Positions 7,140 through 14,297 of a stretch of 14,911 bases of DNA are shown one piece after another (position 1 is the stretch's first letter; every line of letters begins with the position of its first letter). The stretch comes from Synergistaceae bacterium. Lineage in GTDB: Bacteria; Synergistota; Synergistia; Synergistales; Aminobacteriaceae. Where the stretch lies: contig JAITPZ010000192.1 in assembly GCA_031289165.1 (NCBI GenBank), positions 1 to 14,911 of the forward strand, read 5' to 3'. A model generated the notes under the pieces. The model made no database searches. It was given only the letters and a program-made list of their open reading frames with translations, and had not been told where the DNA came from. A program made the translations under genes and the position numbers.

Positions 7140-7343
7140 ATGATCGGCGCGGTTGATCGCTTGCCGTTTCACCGTGAAGTTTTTTATTGCGTCGCTTTTG
7201 TTCTGAGTTTGAAATACGAGGCCCCCGGGATGTCTTTTGAACTTAAAAAGGCCCCGGGGGTTTTGCTGTGCGGGGTCGACGGCGGTGCCGCTTCGCGCTG
7301 CGCCCGTGGAAGAACGGGGGAAATCGTCGATGATGGCGTCTGA
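7140..7343 (+). CDS. Possible 67-codon leader ORF before moaA
   Basis: AAGGAGGA (7126-7133) lies 6 nt before ATG 7140, the best ribosome site in the window. The ORF it opens (67 aa, MIGAVDRLPFHREVFYCVAF...) resembles no family I know. It runs through a terminator-like hairpin (7222-7264) and stops at 7341-7343, overlapping the moaA start codons at 7330 and 7333. This arrangement could couple translation to moaA or let ribosome movement control the hairpin. It may instead be a decayed gene or a chance ORF. Confidence 0.3.
   Translation: MIGAVDRLPFHREVFYCVAFVLSLKYEAPGMSFELKKAPGVLLCGVDGGAASRCARGRTGEIVDDGV
7222..7264 (+). terminator. Intrinsic terminator or attenuator upstream of moaA
   Basis: CCCCCGGG (7222-7229) pairs with CCCGGGGG (7253-7260), followed by TTTT (7261-7264). 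The arms enclose a second imperfect helix, CTTTTGAA against TTAAAAAG, so the whole folds as one long hairpin. It could end transcripts from the ftsZ/SPOR genes. It lies only 65 bp before moaA, and the DNA between is GC-rich with no -10-like element, so moaA probably depends on read-through. Confidence 0.7.
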
Positions 7344-8328
7344 GCTGACGGACGCCTTCGGCAGACGACTGAGCTACGTCCGCATCTCCGTAACGGATCG
7401 CTGTAACTATCGCTGTCGCTACTGCATGCCCGAGAGCGGGGTCGAGCGGGTTCCCCATGAAAAAATCATGACCTTCGAGGACGTTTTTTTCCTGATCCGC
7501 GTCCTGCGGGACCTGGGGGTCGGGAAGGCGCGCTTCACGGGGGGAGAGCCTCTTGTCCGCAGGGGGCTGGTTCCCTTCCTGTCCAGCCTGTGCGCCTCGT
7601 TTCCCGGGCTTCGCGTGGCGCTGACGACCAACGGCTCGATGTTGTCCGCCTGTGCCCCGGAGCTTGTTCGGATGGGGCTTTCATCGATCAACGTCAGCCT
7701 CGATACGCTGGATCCCGAAAAATTTGCGGCGATGACGCGGGGGGCTTCTCTGAAGGGCGTTCTGGACGGCATCGACGCGCTGCTCGACGCCGGAGCCCTG
7801 AGCGCGGGAATGAGCGTGAAGATGAACGTGGTGCTGATTCGCGGCTTCAACGACAAAGACGCGGGACGATTGATCGACTTTGCCGGGGAGCGGGGGATCC
7901 TCCTGCGTTTCATCGAGTTCATGCCCCTGGATCGGAGCGTCTGGAGCGGGGAGAGTTTCGTTCCGTTCCGCGAGGTCCTGAACGCCCTGCCGGACGCTTC
8001 CGAGTGGCGTTCAGAGGCCTCCGGTCCGGTCGAGTTTGCCGGCCCCGCGCGCTACTGCGTCAACGGGAACACGGGACAGCGTATCGGGGTGATCACGGCG
8101 GTTTCTCAGCATTTTTGCGCGTCCTGCAATCGCCTGCGCGTCACCTCCACGGGTGAAGTGCGCGTCTGCCTGTTCAGCAACGAACAGGTCTCGATCTTCG
8201 ACGCTCTGCGCGCGAGGGACGAGGGAGCCTTACGCGAGCGTCTTTTCGAGGCGGCCGTCCTGAAGCCCGAGGCCGGGATGCTTCTGAACCGGGATGAAGA
8301 GCGCCGCATGTCGCTGATCGGCGGTTGA
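7330..8328 (+). CDS. moaA: GTP 3',8-cyclase MoaA (molybdenum cofactor)
   Basis: MoaA is the radical SAM enzyme that converts GTP to 3',8-cyclo-GTP in the first step of molybdenum cofactor synthesis, acting with MoaC. The 332 residues carry the radical SAM cluster motif CNYRCRYC (Cys25, 29, 32), the GGEPLVR segment (71-77), TTNGSML (99-105), and the second 4Fe-4S cluster FCASCNRLR...C (Cys263, 266, 280). The C-terminus is the required GlyGly tail (RRMSLIGG). The start is ATG 7330 (or the adjacent ATG 7333), with GGGGGA at 7316-7321. A longer frame back to 7237 would translate through the terminator hairpin and is unlikely. A strong terminator follows the stop, so moaA appears to be its own unit, apart from moaCB 2.3 kb downstream. 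Confidence 0.97.
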   Translation: MMASELTDAFGRRLSYVRISVTDRCNYRCRYCMPESGVERVPHEKIMTFEDVFFLIRVLRDLGVGKARFTGGEPLVRRGLVPFLSSLCASFPGLRVALTTNGSMLSACAPELVRMGLSSINVSLDTLDPEKFAAMTRGASLKGVLDGIDALLDAGALSAGMSVKMNVVLIRGFNDKDAGRLIDFAGERGILLRFIEFMPLDRSVWSGESFVPFREVLNALPDASEWRSEASGPVEFAGPARYCVNGNTGQRIGVITAVSQHFCASCNRLRVTSTGEVRVCLFSNEQVSIFDALRARDEGALRERLFEAAVLKPEAGMLLNRDEERRMSLIGG

Positions 8329-8378
8329 GGCGAGCCGGAGTTTTTTGTTTTCAAAACGTCGAACGGGGCAATACGAAG

Positions 8379-8417
8379 GCGATGCCGGGGAAATCTTTTC
8401 CTGGGCATCGCTTTTTT
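8379..8417 (+). terminator. Rho-independent terminator after moaA
   Basis: GCGATGCC (8379-8386) pairs with GGCATCGC (8404-8411). Further G-C and G-T pairs extend the inner stem, and six T follow (8412-8417). It lies 51 bp after the moaA stop codon. This is the clearest terminator in the window. Confidence 0.9.
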
Positions 8418-8429
8418 GTGCCGGTCGGT

Positions 8430-8435
8430 TATAAT
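8430..8435 (+). promoter_or_regulatory. Candidate -10 element for the chemoreceptor-moaCB unit
   Basis: A perfect TATAAT lies 12 bp after the T-run of the moaA terminator. The -35 position (about 8407-8412) falls inside the terminator stem and does not resemble TTGACA, so an activator or alternative recognition may be needed. A start near 8442 would give a leader of about 147 nt before ATG 8589. Confidence 0.45.
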
Positions 8436-8460
8436 CCGGAACTGACAGGAAAGCAATGCC

Positions 8461-8534
8461 GCAACTCGAGCCTGACAATCGGGATCCAGTGGGCCACGCT
8501 CCCCGGCGGTTGGCGAAGTCCGTGCCTGAGTTGC
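8461..8534 (+). promoter_or_regulatory. Structured 74-nt leader element before the chemoreceptor gene
   Basis: GCAACTC (8461-8467) pairs perfectly with GAGTTGC (8528-8534). Inside, GGGA (8481-8484) can pair with TCCC around GTG-GGC-CAC. A CGG...CCG pair lies further 3'. The whole looks like a closed multi-branch RNA in the 5' leader of the receptor gene. It does not match the riboswitch consensus sequences I can recall, nor a tRNA despite the matching length. Its role is unknown. Confidence 0.35.
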
Positions 8535-8588
8535 TGACGTTGGACAGAAGTGGAAATTTTATATTCAATTATCTCGGGGGGCTGCCGG

Positions 8589-10661
8589 ATGTCTGTCAGA
8601 AATCGTATTCTCGTTTTGGCGTGTGGAGTGATACTGTCCGTCGTACTGATCGCCTGGAGCGGATATGTGGCGAGTCGGCGTCTGCTCGTGGCTCAGATAG
8701 AGGGGCTGGGTAACGCCACATCGCAGGTCGCCGCCGCCGAGATTTCGGCTTTTTTTACCGAGAGGGAAAATCTGCTGGAGGCGGTGCAGGAGACCATCGA
8801 CCACGCGATGCGGAGCAGGGGTTCCTTCGACGTCGACGAGGCGTTTTCCGCGATGAAGCACTGGATGAAAAAGGCCGAGATCCTCGGGATCAACACGATC
8901 TTTCTGGTGACCACGGACAATAAAATGTACGACACCTACGACTGGGAGCCGCCCGCGGACTATATTCCCGTCGAGCAGCCGTGGTACGTCGACACCCTTA
9001 ACGCCTCCGGCATCACGTATTCCTCTCCTTACGTCGACGAGGAGACCGGGGCGTATCTCATCCTGACCATGGGGGTTTCGATAAAAGGGCTGGATGGCAA
9101 ACCTCTGGGGGTGCTGGCGATGGATATTCCCCTGAAGGATCTGGAGAAGTTCGTGCTCGCCCGGAACGTCGACGGCGAAGGATATGGCCTGATGCTCGAC
9201 TCGAACGGGCTGGTCGCGATCCACCCCAGTAAGGAACTGGTGTTGAAGATCAGGCTCAACGAGCAGTCGGCGAGCGTTCCGGCGGACCTCGCCCGGCTGG
9301 GGCAGGAAATGCAGTCCGGTAAAAGCGGCTTTGGCAGCTACGTTTTCATGGGATCCCACAACGAGATGTTTTACAGGCCCGCAGCGGGCGGCTGGAGCCT
9401 CGGAGTGGCGGTTCCCGTCGAGAAGCTCATGACGCCCGCTCAGTCCCTCGCGATCCGGCAGGCCGTGATCGGGGCGGCCGCGGTCGTCATACTCGGCCTG
9501 TGGCTCTTTTCCATTTATCGTTCCGTGGTCCGGCCCCTGGCGAAGTTCGTTTCCGTAATGACGGCGATAAGGGAAGGAGATATGACGGTCAGCACGGGAT
9601 TTTCCGGAAAGGACGAGCTGTCGGACCTCGCCCGCGCCGTGGACGGCCTGGTGTCGGACCAGCGGGAATTTTTGATGACGCTTCGCGCTCAGGGGAAGGA
9701 TATCGACCGCAGCGCGCATGAACTCGAGGGGGCCTTCAACGACACCGGAGAAATGGCCCGCACGATAGAGGAGCATACCCGCAATCTCGCCGGCGTGGCG
9801 ACGGAAAACGCGGAGGCCATCGAGGGGGTCAACGCGAGCATCGAGGAGATGTCCGCGGCGGCCACCGGAGCGGCGGACTCGGCGGGGGGGGTTTCGACGG
9901 ATGCCGGGAGCCTTCGCGCGAACGCGGTCGAGTCGGAGGAAATGCTGCGCCGCAACACCCTCGATGTGACGGACATGGCCCGGGCGTTCAAGACGGTCGC
10001 GGAGGTCGTTCACGAGCTGGACGGCAGGGCCGCGAACATCAACAGCATCGTCACGACGATCACCGGCATCGCCGACCAGACCAACCTGCTGGCTCTGAAC
10101 GCCGCGATCGAGGCGGCTCGGGCCGGCGAGGCGGGGCGCGGTTTTGCCGTCGTCGCCGAGGAGGTGCGCAAGCTGGCCGAGGAGAGCAGCGTGGCCGCGC
10201 GTCAGATCGGCGAGCTTGCGGCGTCCATCGCGCAGGGGACGAAATCCGCGGTCGAGAGCGCCTCCCACGGAGTGGACCTGGCGGGGGCGACGGAGGAAGA
10301 AACGCGAAAGACCCAGGAGCGGCTGACCGAGGTTATCTCCGCCGTGGGGCGAATCGTGGAGCAAATTCGGAACGTCGCCGCGACCTCGCAGGAGCAGTCC
10401 GCCTCGCTGCAGGAGATGAGCGGCGACGTTGACCGCGTCACGCGGGGGGCCTCCGAGAACAAAAATAAAGCGGAGCAGATTTCCGACCTGGTCGGGGGCA
10501 TCACCCGCCGCATGAGGGAGATCGCCGGAACCACCAACGCCCTGCGCGGCATGGCGGCCTCCAACACCGAACGCATGGCCCATTACGTGCTGGAAGACGA
10601 GACGGAAAACACGGGGAAAAACGAAGGAAAACTCGCCCTGCGCAGGTCCGGAAGAGCTTAG
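8589..10661 (+). CDS. Methyl-accepting chemotaxis protein with dCache sensor
   Basis: This is a transmembrane chemoreceptor that would signal through CheA/CheW to the flagellar motor or another output. It has 690 residues: TM1 (about 7-27), a periplasmic dCache_1-type domain (about 30-288), TM2 (about 291-311), HAMP (about 311-364), and a long cytoplasmic coiled coil whose hairpin tip (about 494-533) contains the near-invariant IADQTNLLALNAAIEAA and GRGFAVVAEEVRKLA. In the sensor, Tyr125, Trp132, Tyr133, Tyr148 and Asp179 match the order and spacing of the amino-acid-binding dCache motif, but the Arg that contacts the carboxylate is Gln130. No CheR-binding pentapeptide is seen at the C-terminus. 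The start is ATG 8589, after GGGGGG (8576-8581). GTG 8550 is an alternative. The stop TAG overlaps the moaCB Shine-Dalgarno, so the two genes are transcribed together. Confidence 0.95.
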   Translation: MSVRNRILVLACGVILSVVLIAWSGYVASRRLLVAQIEGLGNATSQVAAAEISAFFTERENLLEAVQETIDHAMRSRGSFDVDEAFSAMKHWMKKAEILGINTIFLVTTDNKMYDTYDWEPPADYIPVEQPWYVDTLNASGITYSSPYVDEETGAYLILTMGVSIKGLDGKPLGVLAMDIPLKDLEKFVLARNVDGEGYGLMLDSNGLVAIHPSKELVLKIRLNEQSASVPADLARLGQEMQSGKSGFGSYVFMGSHNEMFYRPAAGGWSLGVAVPVEKLMTPAQSLAIRQAVIGAAAVVILGLWLFSIYRSVVRPLAKFVSVMTAIREGDMTVSTGFSGKDELSDLARAVDGLVSDQREFLMTLRAQGKDIDRSAHELEGAFNDTGEMARTIEEHTRNLAGVATENAEAIEGVNASIEEMSAAATGAADSAGGVSTDAGSLRANAVESEEMLRRNTLDVTDMARAFKTVAEVVHELDGRAANINSIVTTITGIADQTNLLALNAAIEAARAGEAGRGFAVVAEEVRKLAEESSVAARQIGELAASIAQGTKSAVESASHGVDLAGATEEETRKTQERLTEVISAVGRIVEQIRNVAATSQEQSASLQEMSGDVDRVTRGASENKNKAEQISDLVGGITRRMREIAGTTNALRGMAASNTERMAHYVLEDETENTGKNEGKLALRRSGRA

Positions 10662-10673
10662 GAGGTCGAGATT

Positions 10674-11810
10674 TTGTCGATGTCCGAGCGAATTTCCGGA
10701 ACCCGGTCGCCTTCCACACCCAAATCGCTTTCCACGCATCTGGACGAGGGCGGCCATCCGATCATGGTGGATGTCGGCGGGAAGGAACCCACGCCGCGCG
10801 TCGCGGAGGCCGAGGGGTTCGTTTGCCTGACGGACGCAATTACACGGGCCGTTCGGGAACACGCGACGGCCAAGGGCGATGTCCTGAAGGTCGCGGAGCT
10901 GGCCGGAATCATGGCGGCGAAGCGTACGCCGGAACTGATCCCCCTCTGTCACTCGATAAGGCTGGATAACCTGCGCGTCGAGTGCGTTCTTGACGAGGCG
11001 GGGCGACGAATAATCATTCGCGCGACGGTGAAGGCCGCCGACGTCACGGGAGTGGAGATGGAGGCCCTCACCGCCGTTTCCGTCGCGGCCCTGACGATCT
11101 ACGATATGTGCAAGGGGATCGACAGGGGGATGAGCATTGGGGGAATTCGCCTGCTGCGCAAAAGCGGGGGCAAAAGCGGCGACTACGTGAACCCGGACGC
11201 GGCTGTCCCCGTTTTCTCGCCTCATGCTCAGGGCCATTCTCACGTATCGCCTGATGATCGCGGAAACGAGGCGCGTCCCGTTCGCGCCGGGGTTCTGACC
11301 GTCAGCGACAGGGGAGCGGGGGGAGAGCGCGAGGACACGGCGGGACCGGCCCTGTGCGAGCTTCTGTCGTCGTGGGGAGCGGAGGTCGTCCGCCGGGACG
11401 TCGTTCCCGACGAGCCGGACGCGATCATCGAGCGCGTGCGGAGGTGGATCGGGGAGGACGGGGAAAACCCCCCTCATCTCATTCTGACGACGGGGGGAAC
11501 GGGTCTCTCGCCGCGCGACGTGACGCCGGACGCGCTGCTGTCCATCGCGGACCGGACCGTGCCCGGCATGGGGGAAGTGATGCGCGCGGAATCGCTGAAG
11601 CACACGCCCAACGCCCCGCTTTCGCGCGGGCTGGCCGTGACGGTGGAAAAATGCCTGATCGCGGCCCTGCCCGGAAGCCGAAACGGAGCGATTCAGTGCT
11701 TCGAGGCTCTGCGCCCCTCGCTGCGCCACGCCCTGGAGATCCTGAACGGCTGGTCGCGTGAGGGAGACGTATCCGTGGAAGAGAATCTCAGATTAAAAAA
11801 AAGCCCTTAA
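10674..11810 (+). CDS. moaCB: Bifunctional MoaC-MoaB/Mog fusion (molybdenum cofactor)
   Basis: This 378-residue protein fuses two Moco enzymes. Residues about 20-172 are MoaC, cyclic pyranopterin monophosphate synthase, which converts the MoaA product. The expected catalytic residues are visible: Lys83 (AAKRT), His93 (LCHS), Glu128/Glu130 (GVEMEAL), Asp144 and Lys147 (YDMCK), then KSGGKSGDY. A His/Asp-rich linker (about 173-202) leads to a MoaB/Mog domain (203-358) that adenylylates molybdopterin: GVLTVSDR, EDTAGP, LTTGGTGLSPRDVTP, PGMGEVMR and LPGS. The start is TTG 10674, 8 nt after AGGAGG (10660-10665). ATG 10680 is the alternative but lies 14 nt away. MoaC-MoaB fusions are known in several phyla. 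Whether the second domain is MoaB or Mog in function cannot be read from the sequence. Confidence 0.95.
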   Translation: MSMSERISGTRSPSTPKSLSTHLDEGGHPIMVDVGGKEPTPRVAEAEGFVCLTDAITRAVREHATAKGDVLKVAELAGIMAAKRTPELIPLCHSIRLDNLRVECVLDEAGRRIIIRATVKAADVTGVEMEALTAVSVAALTIYDMCKGIDRGMSIGGIRLLRKSGGKSGDYVNPDAAVPVFSPHAQGHSHVSPDDRGNEARPVRAGVLTVSDRGAGGEREDTAGPALCELLSSWGAEVVRRDVVPDEPDAIIERVRRWIGEDGENPPHLILTTGGTGLSPRDVTPDALLSIADRTVPGMGEVMRAESLKHTPNAPLSRGLAVTVEKCLIAALPGSRNGAIQCFEALRPSLRHALEILNGWSREGDVSVEENLRLKKSP

Positions 11811-11831
11811 AATTTGCGGAGCCCTGAGATT
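11784..11831 (+). terminator. Weak hairpin between moaCB and folC
   Basis: AATCTCAG (11784-11791, inside the last moaCB codons) is repeated inverted as CTGAGATT (11824-11831), with a 32-nt loop. GAGATATTTTT follows. It could be a leaky terminator, but the large loop and short T-run argue for read-through into folC. Confidence 0.3.
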
Positions 11832-11859
11832 GAGATATTTTTGACTGGAGAATTTATTG

Positions 11860-13239
11860 ATGACGGAATCTTTTGATGGCATCTCTTTCGATGATGTGGA
11901 AAAGCTCGTCGCGCGATACGCCTCGCCGGGCATACGGCCGGGCCTGGAGCGGGCGGAGCGGTTGCTGTCGCTTCTGGGGGATCCGCAGAGGGCGTATCCC
12001 TCCGTTCATGTGGTGGGGACCAACGGCAAGGGCTCGACCTGCGCGATGCTCGACTCCGTTTTCAGGGCGGCCGGTTACAGAACCGCCCTCTACACCAGTC
12101 CGCATCTGGAAAGCCCGGGTGAGCGCCTTCTGATCGACGGAAAACCCCTGACTCCGGCGCGCTGGATGGCGGCGGTGGAAAAGACCGTCGCGGCGCTGGA
12201 GAGCGACCCGGCGCTGCGCTCGGACCCGCCGTCGTACTTCGAGCTGGTGACGGCCGCGGCTTTCCTGCTGGCGAAAGAAGAGAGGGTCGAATTCGCGGTG
12301 GTCGAGGCGGGGCTGGGAGGGCGGCTGGACGCGACGAACCTTCTGGGAGACGTCGCCTGTTCCGTCGTCTGCTCGATCTCGATGGACCACACCGAGTACC
12401 TGGGGGACGCTCTGGAGAAAATAGCCGGAGAAAAATTCGCGGTGGCGCGTCCCGCCAAACCCGCGTGTTACCTGGGCGACGCGCCAGGCCTGATCCCGCT
12501 GTTCGAGGAGTTCTGCGCCCGGGTGAACGCCGTTCCCTTCGTCGTGGGGCGGGATGCCGTCGTCGGGGCGGCGACCGTGACGGAGACGGGCTGCGTCTTC
12601 GATTTTTCCATGTTTTCTGCGGGCGGCCTGAACCTGTCGGGCGTTCGTACGGGCCTGACCGGACGTTATCAGGTCTCGAACGCGGCTCTGGCGCTCCTGA
12701 CGCTTTCCCGCCTGACGGAACGCTTCGGCCGGCTGACGGAGCCCGCGATCCGCGCGGGGCTTCTGAGCGCGCGCTGGCCGGGTCGCCTGGAGATCGTATC
12801 CCGCGCCCCGACGGTCGTGCTGGACGGGGGACACAACCTGGACGGCGTGACGAAGCTCGTCGAAAGCCTTGCGGAGCTGTGGGGCGACAGACGAATCGGG
12901 CTCGTTTACGGCGTGATGAAGGACAAGGACTATCCCGCGTGCCTCGAAATCCTGAACGGGCTGAGGGGATCGAACGGAGAGGCTCCTTCGTTCTGCGCGA
13001 CCCAGGTTCCCGGCATGGAGAGGAGCCTTGCGGCCGACGTCCTGGCCGAACGCGCGCGGCAAATGAAATGGACGGGCGCGGTGGAGGGATACGAAAATCC
13101 CCTCGACGCCATCGAGCGGGCCTCCGGAGAAAATGATGTCGTGGTCGTCTGCGGCAGCCTCTACCTCATCGGCTGGGTGCGCCCCAAACTTTTAGCGGCC
13201 GGAGGAGTTTTGGCGGACGGGGAAAACGTGCCGCGATGA
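11860..13239 (+). CDS. folC: Folylpolyglutamate synthase / dihydrofolate synthase FolC
   Basis: FolC is the cytoplasmic Mur-ligase-family enzyme that adds glutamate to dihydropteroate and/or to tetrahydrofolate, so folates are made and retained. The 459 residues show the ATP loop GTNGKGST (53-60), YTSPHL (78-83), YFELVTAAAF (126-135), EAGLGGRLDATN (149-160), SMDHTEYLG (174-182), GEKF (190-193), GRYQVSNAALA (268-278), RWPGRLEI (305-312), LDGGHNLDG (321-329, usually LDGAHNP) and the final GSLYLIGWVR (432-441). Length is typical. The start is ATG 11860, with TGGAG 9 nt upstream. TTG 11857, one codon earlier, is also possible. The stop overlaps the pgeF start in an ATGA, so the two are translationally coupled. 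The gene may be monofunctional or bifunctional. This cannot be decided here. Confidence 0.95.
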   Translation: MTESFDGISFDDVEKLVARYASPGIRPGLERAERLLSLLGDPQRAYPSVHVVGTNGKGSTCAMLDSVFRAAGYRTALYTSPHLESPGERLLIDGKPLTPARWMAAVEKTVAALESDPALRSDPPSYFELVTAAAFLLAKEERVEFAVVEAGLGGRLDATNLLGDVACSVVCSISMDHTEYLGDALEKIAGEKFAVARPAKPACYLGDAPGLIPLFEEFCARVNAVPFVVGRDAVVGAATVTETGCVFDFSMFSAGGLNLSGVRTGLTGRYQVSNAALALLTLSRLTERFGRLTEPAIRAGLLSARWPGRLEIVSRAPTVVLDGGHNLDGVTKLVESLAELWGDRRIGLVYGVMKDKDYPACLEILNGLRGSNGEAPSFCATQVPGMERSLAADVLAERARQMKWTGAVEGYENPLDAIERASGENDVVVVCGSLYLIGWVRPKLLAAGGVLADGENVPR

Positions 13240-14030
13240 GGGGCTTTATGGAAAAAATCGCAAACGGACAGCGCTGGCTGCGCCTGACGCCGCCGAACGA
13301 TTTTGCCGCCGTCGTGGACGTTCGTTTTTTCATGCGGGGAACGCTGCTCGACGGGACGGAGGGACGCGCCCTGCCCATGCGGGAGAGCCTGATTCCCCTG
13401 CTGGGAGAGCGCCTTCCCCTGATCGCCCCCCGGCAGGTCCACGGAACGAGAATATTGGATTCCGCCGAAAAAAACGCGACTGAAACGCCCGCCCCCAGGG
13501 CGGACGGTATTTTGCTGGACTCGTTCGACCTGGAGGCGTCCCTGCGCTTCGCCGACTGTGCGCCCGTCGTCGTGATGCCGCTGAACGGAAGGCCCTGGCT
13601 GCTGATGATGCACTCCGGCTATAAGGGAACGGTTCAGAACATCGTGAGGGCAGGCCTGGAAAGGGTGCGGATACGCTACGGGAGCGGCGCGGTCGCGTCG
13701 GCCCGGGCCTGGGTGGGGCCCTGCGTCGGAGGAGCGAACTACCCCAGAGACAGAGAGGAATGGACGGAACGCGGTCTCGTCGTTTTTCACCCCGAAAACG
13801 TCCGGGTCGGAAGCGGAACCGGCGCGGAGGCCGGCAGAGAAAAGATTTTCTTCGACATCGCGGGCGAGCTGAAACGTCAGCTGCTCGAAGCCGGTGTGGG
13901 GGAGGAGCGCATCCTTCTTTCCGGAATGGACACCGTGGAATGTCGTGATCGCTGCTATTCCTACAGGGCCGGGGACCGCGAAGACCGAATGTTTCTGTGG
14001 GCACGCCTTCGCGCCGGGACGCTTCGATAA
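13236..14030 (+). CDS. pgeF: Laccase-domain peptidoglycan editing factor PgeF (YfiH family)
   Basis: The YfiH/DUF152 family has been described both as zinc-dependent purine nucleoside-processing or phenol oxidase enzymes and as PgeF, which removes UDP-MurNAc-L-Ser misproduced by MurC. The 264 residues contain the expected metal ligands in order: RQVHG (His69), FADCAPV (Cys108) and MMHSGYKGT (His126, where the usual motif is HaGWrG). ADGILLD (89-95) and VGPCVGGANY (160-169) are also present. ATG 13236 overlaps the folC stop (ATGA). ATG 13248, with GAGGGG just upstream, is an alternative giving a protein four residues shorter. A cell wall role would fit with murC at the start of the window, but pgeF is not in the same operon, so that is only suggestive. 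Confidence 0.9.
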   Translation: MRGFMEKIANGQRWLRLTPPNDFAAVVDVRFFMRGTLLDGTEGRALPMRESLIPLLGERLPLIAPRQVHGTRILDSAEKNATETPAPRADGILLDSFDLEASLRFADCAPVVVMPLNGRPWLLMMHSGYKGTVQNIVRAGLERVRIRYGSGAVASARAWVGPCVGGANYPRDREEWTERGLVVFHPENVRVGSGTGAEAGREKIFFDIAGELKRQLLEAGVGEERILLSGMDTVECRDRCYSYRAGDREDRMFLWARLRAGTLR

Positions 14031-14226
14031 GATTTTGTTTTTATGATTTGTTTTTTCGGTTCCCTTTCTCAGCGCGGGGAAATGCGGGGAAAGGAAATCT
14101 TTCCTGTCGCGTCATCTTTTCAATTAAAGCGCAACTGTGATAAAATGACAGAAATTTTCACACAAAACTGGAGAAAAAAACGTATGGAAAATTTATCGGG
14201 GGAGTATAAAATCAGGCAAATTCCCC

Positions 14227-14254
14227 TTGACACGTCCGGAAAGCCGGATATAAT
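14227..14254 (+). promoter_or_regulatory. Perfect consensus sigma70-type promoter
   Basis: TTGACA (14227-14232) and TATAAT (14249-14254) are separated by 16 bp, both hexamers perfect. The spacer holds an inverted repeat TCCGG-AAAG-CCGGA (14235-14248), which could be an operator. Transcription should start near 14261, inside the CTTCGGG array, and run about 210 nt before the lipoprotein start codon. This is the best promoter in the window. Confidence 0.85.
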
Positions 14255-14255
14255 C

Positions 14256-14297
14256 CTTCGGGCTTCGGGCTTCGGGCTTCGGGCTTCGGGCTTCGGG
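14256..14297 (+). repeat. Six perfect tandem copies of the heptamer CTTCGGG
   Basis: Six uninterrupted CTTCGGG units fill 42 bp. The array begins 2 bp after the -10 element of the perfect promoter, so it would form the first transcribed bases. Perfect short tandem repeats of this kind change copy number by slipped-strand mispairing, and a 7-bp unit would also shift any reading frame through it. No other copy of the array was noticed in the window. Confidence 0.95.

Noticed and set aside
7237..7329. Longer MoaA N-terminus starting at 7237
   Set aside because: It would translate through the terminator hairpin and adds residues unlike MoaA. ATG 7330 has its own ribosome site and fits the family length.
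8461..8534. tRNA gene (74 nt with a 7-bp terminal stem)
   Set aside because: There is no T-loop consensus, no D-arm and no plausible anticodon arm, so only the length and outer stem agree.
8436..8588. c-di-GMP (GEMM) riboswitch before the chemoreceptor
   Set aside because: The conserved GEMM core segments such as ACGCAAAGC and the GGUAGGUAGC-like receptor are absent.
8550..8588. Longer chemoreceptor N-terminus from GTG 8550
   Set aside because: ATG 8589 has a G-rich ribosome site and gives the usual short N-terminus directly before TM1.
8565..11729. A 1054-codon open frame on the minus strand opposite the chemoreceptor and moaCB genes
   Set aside because: It is antisense to two clear protein families. 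High GC with strong third-position bias produces long antisense frames, and its translation is Arg/His/Pro-rich without any recognisable domain.
14256..14297. CRISPR array
   Set aside because: The units are 7 bp and directly adjacent, without spacers, and no cas gene is present.
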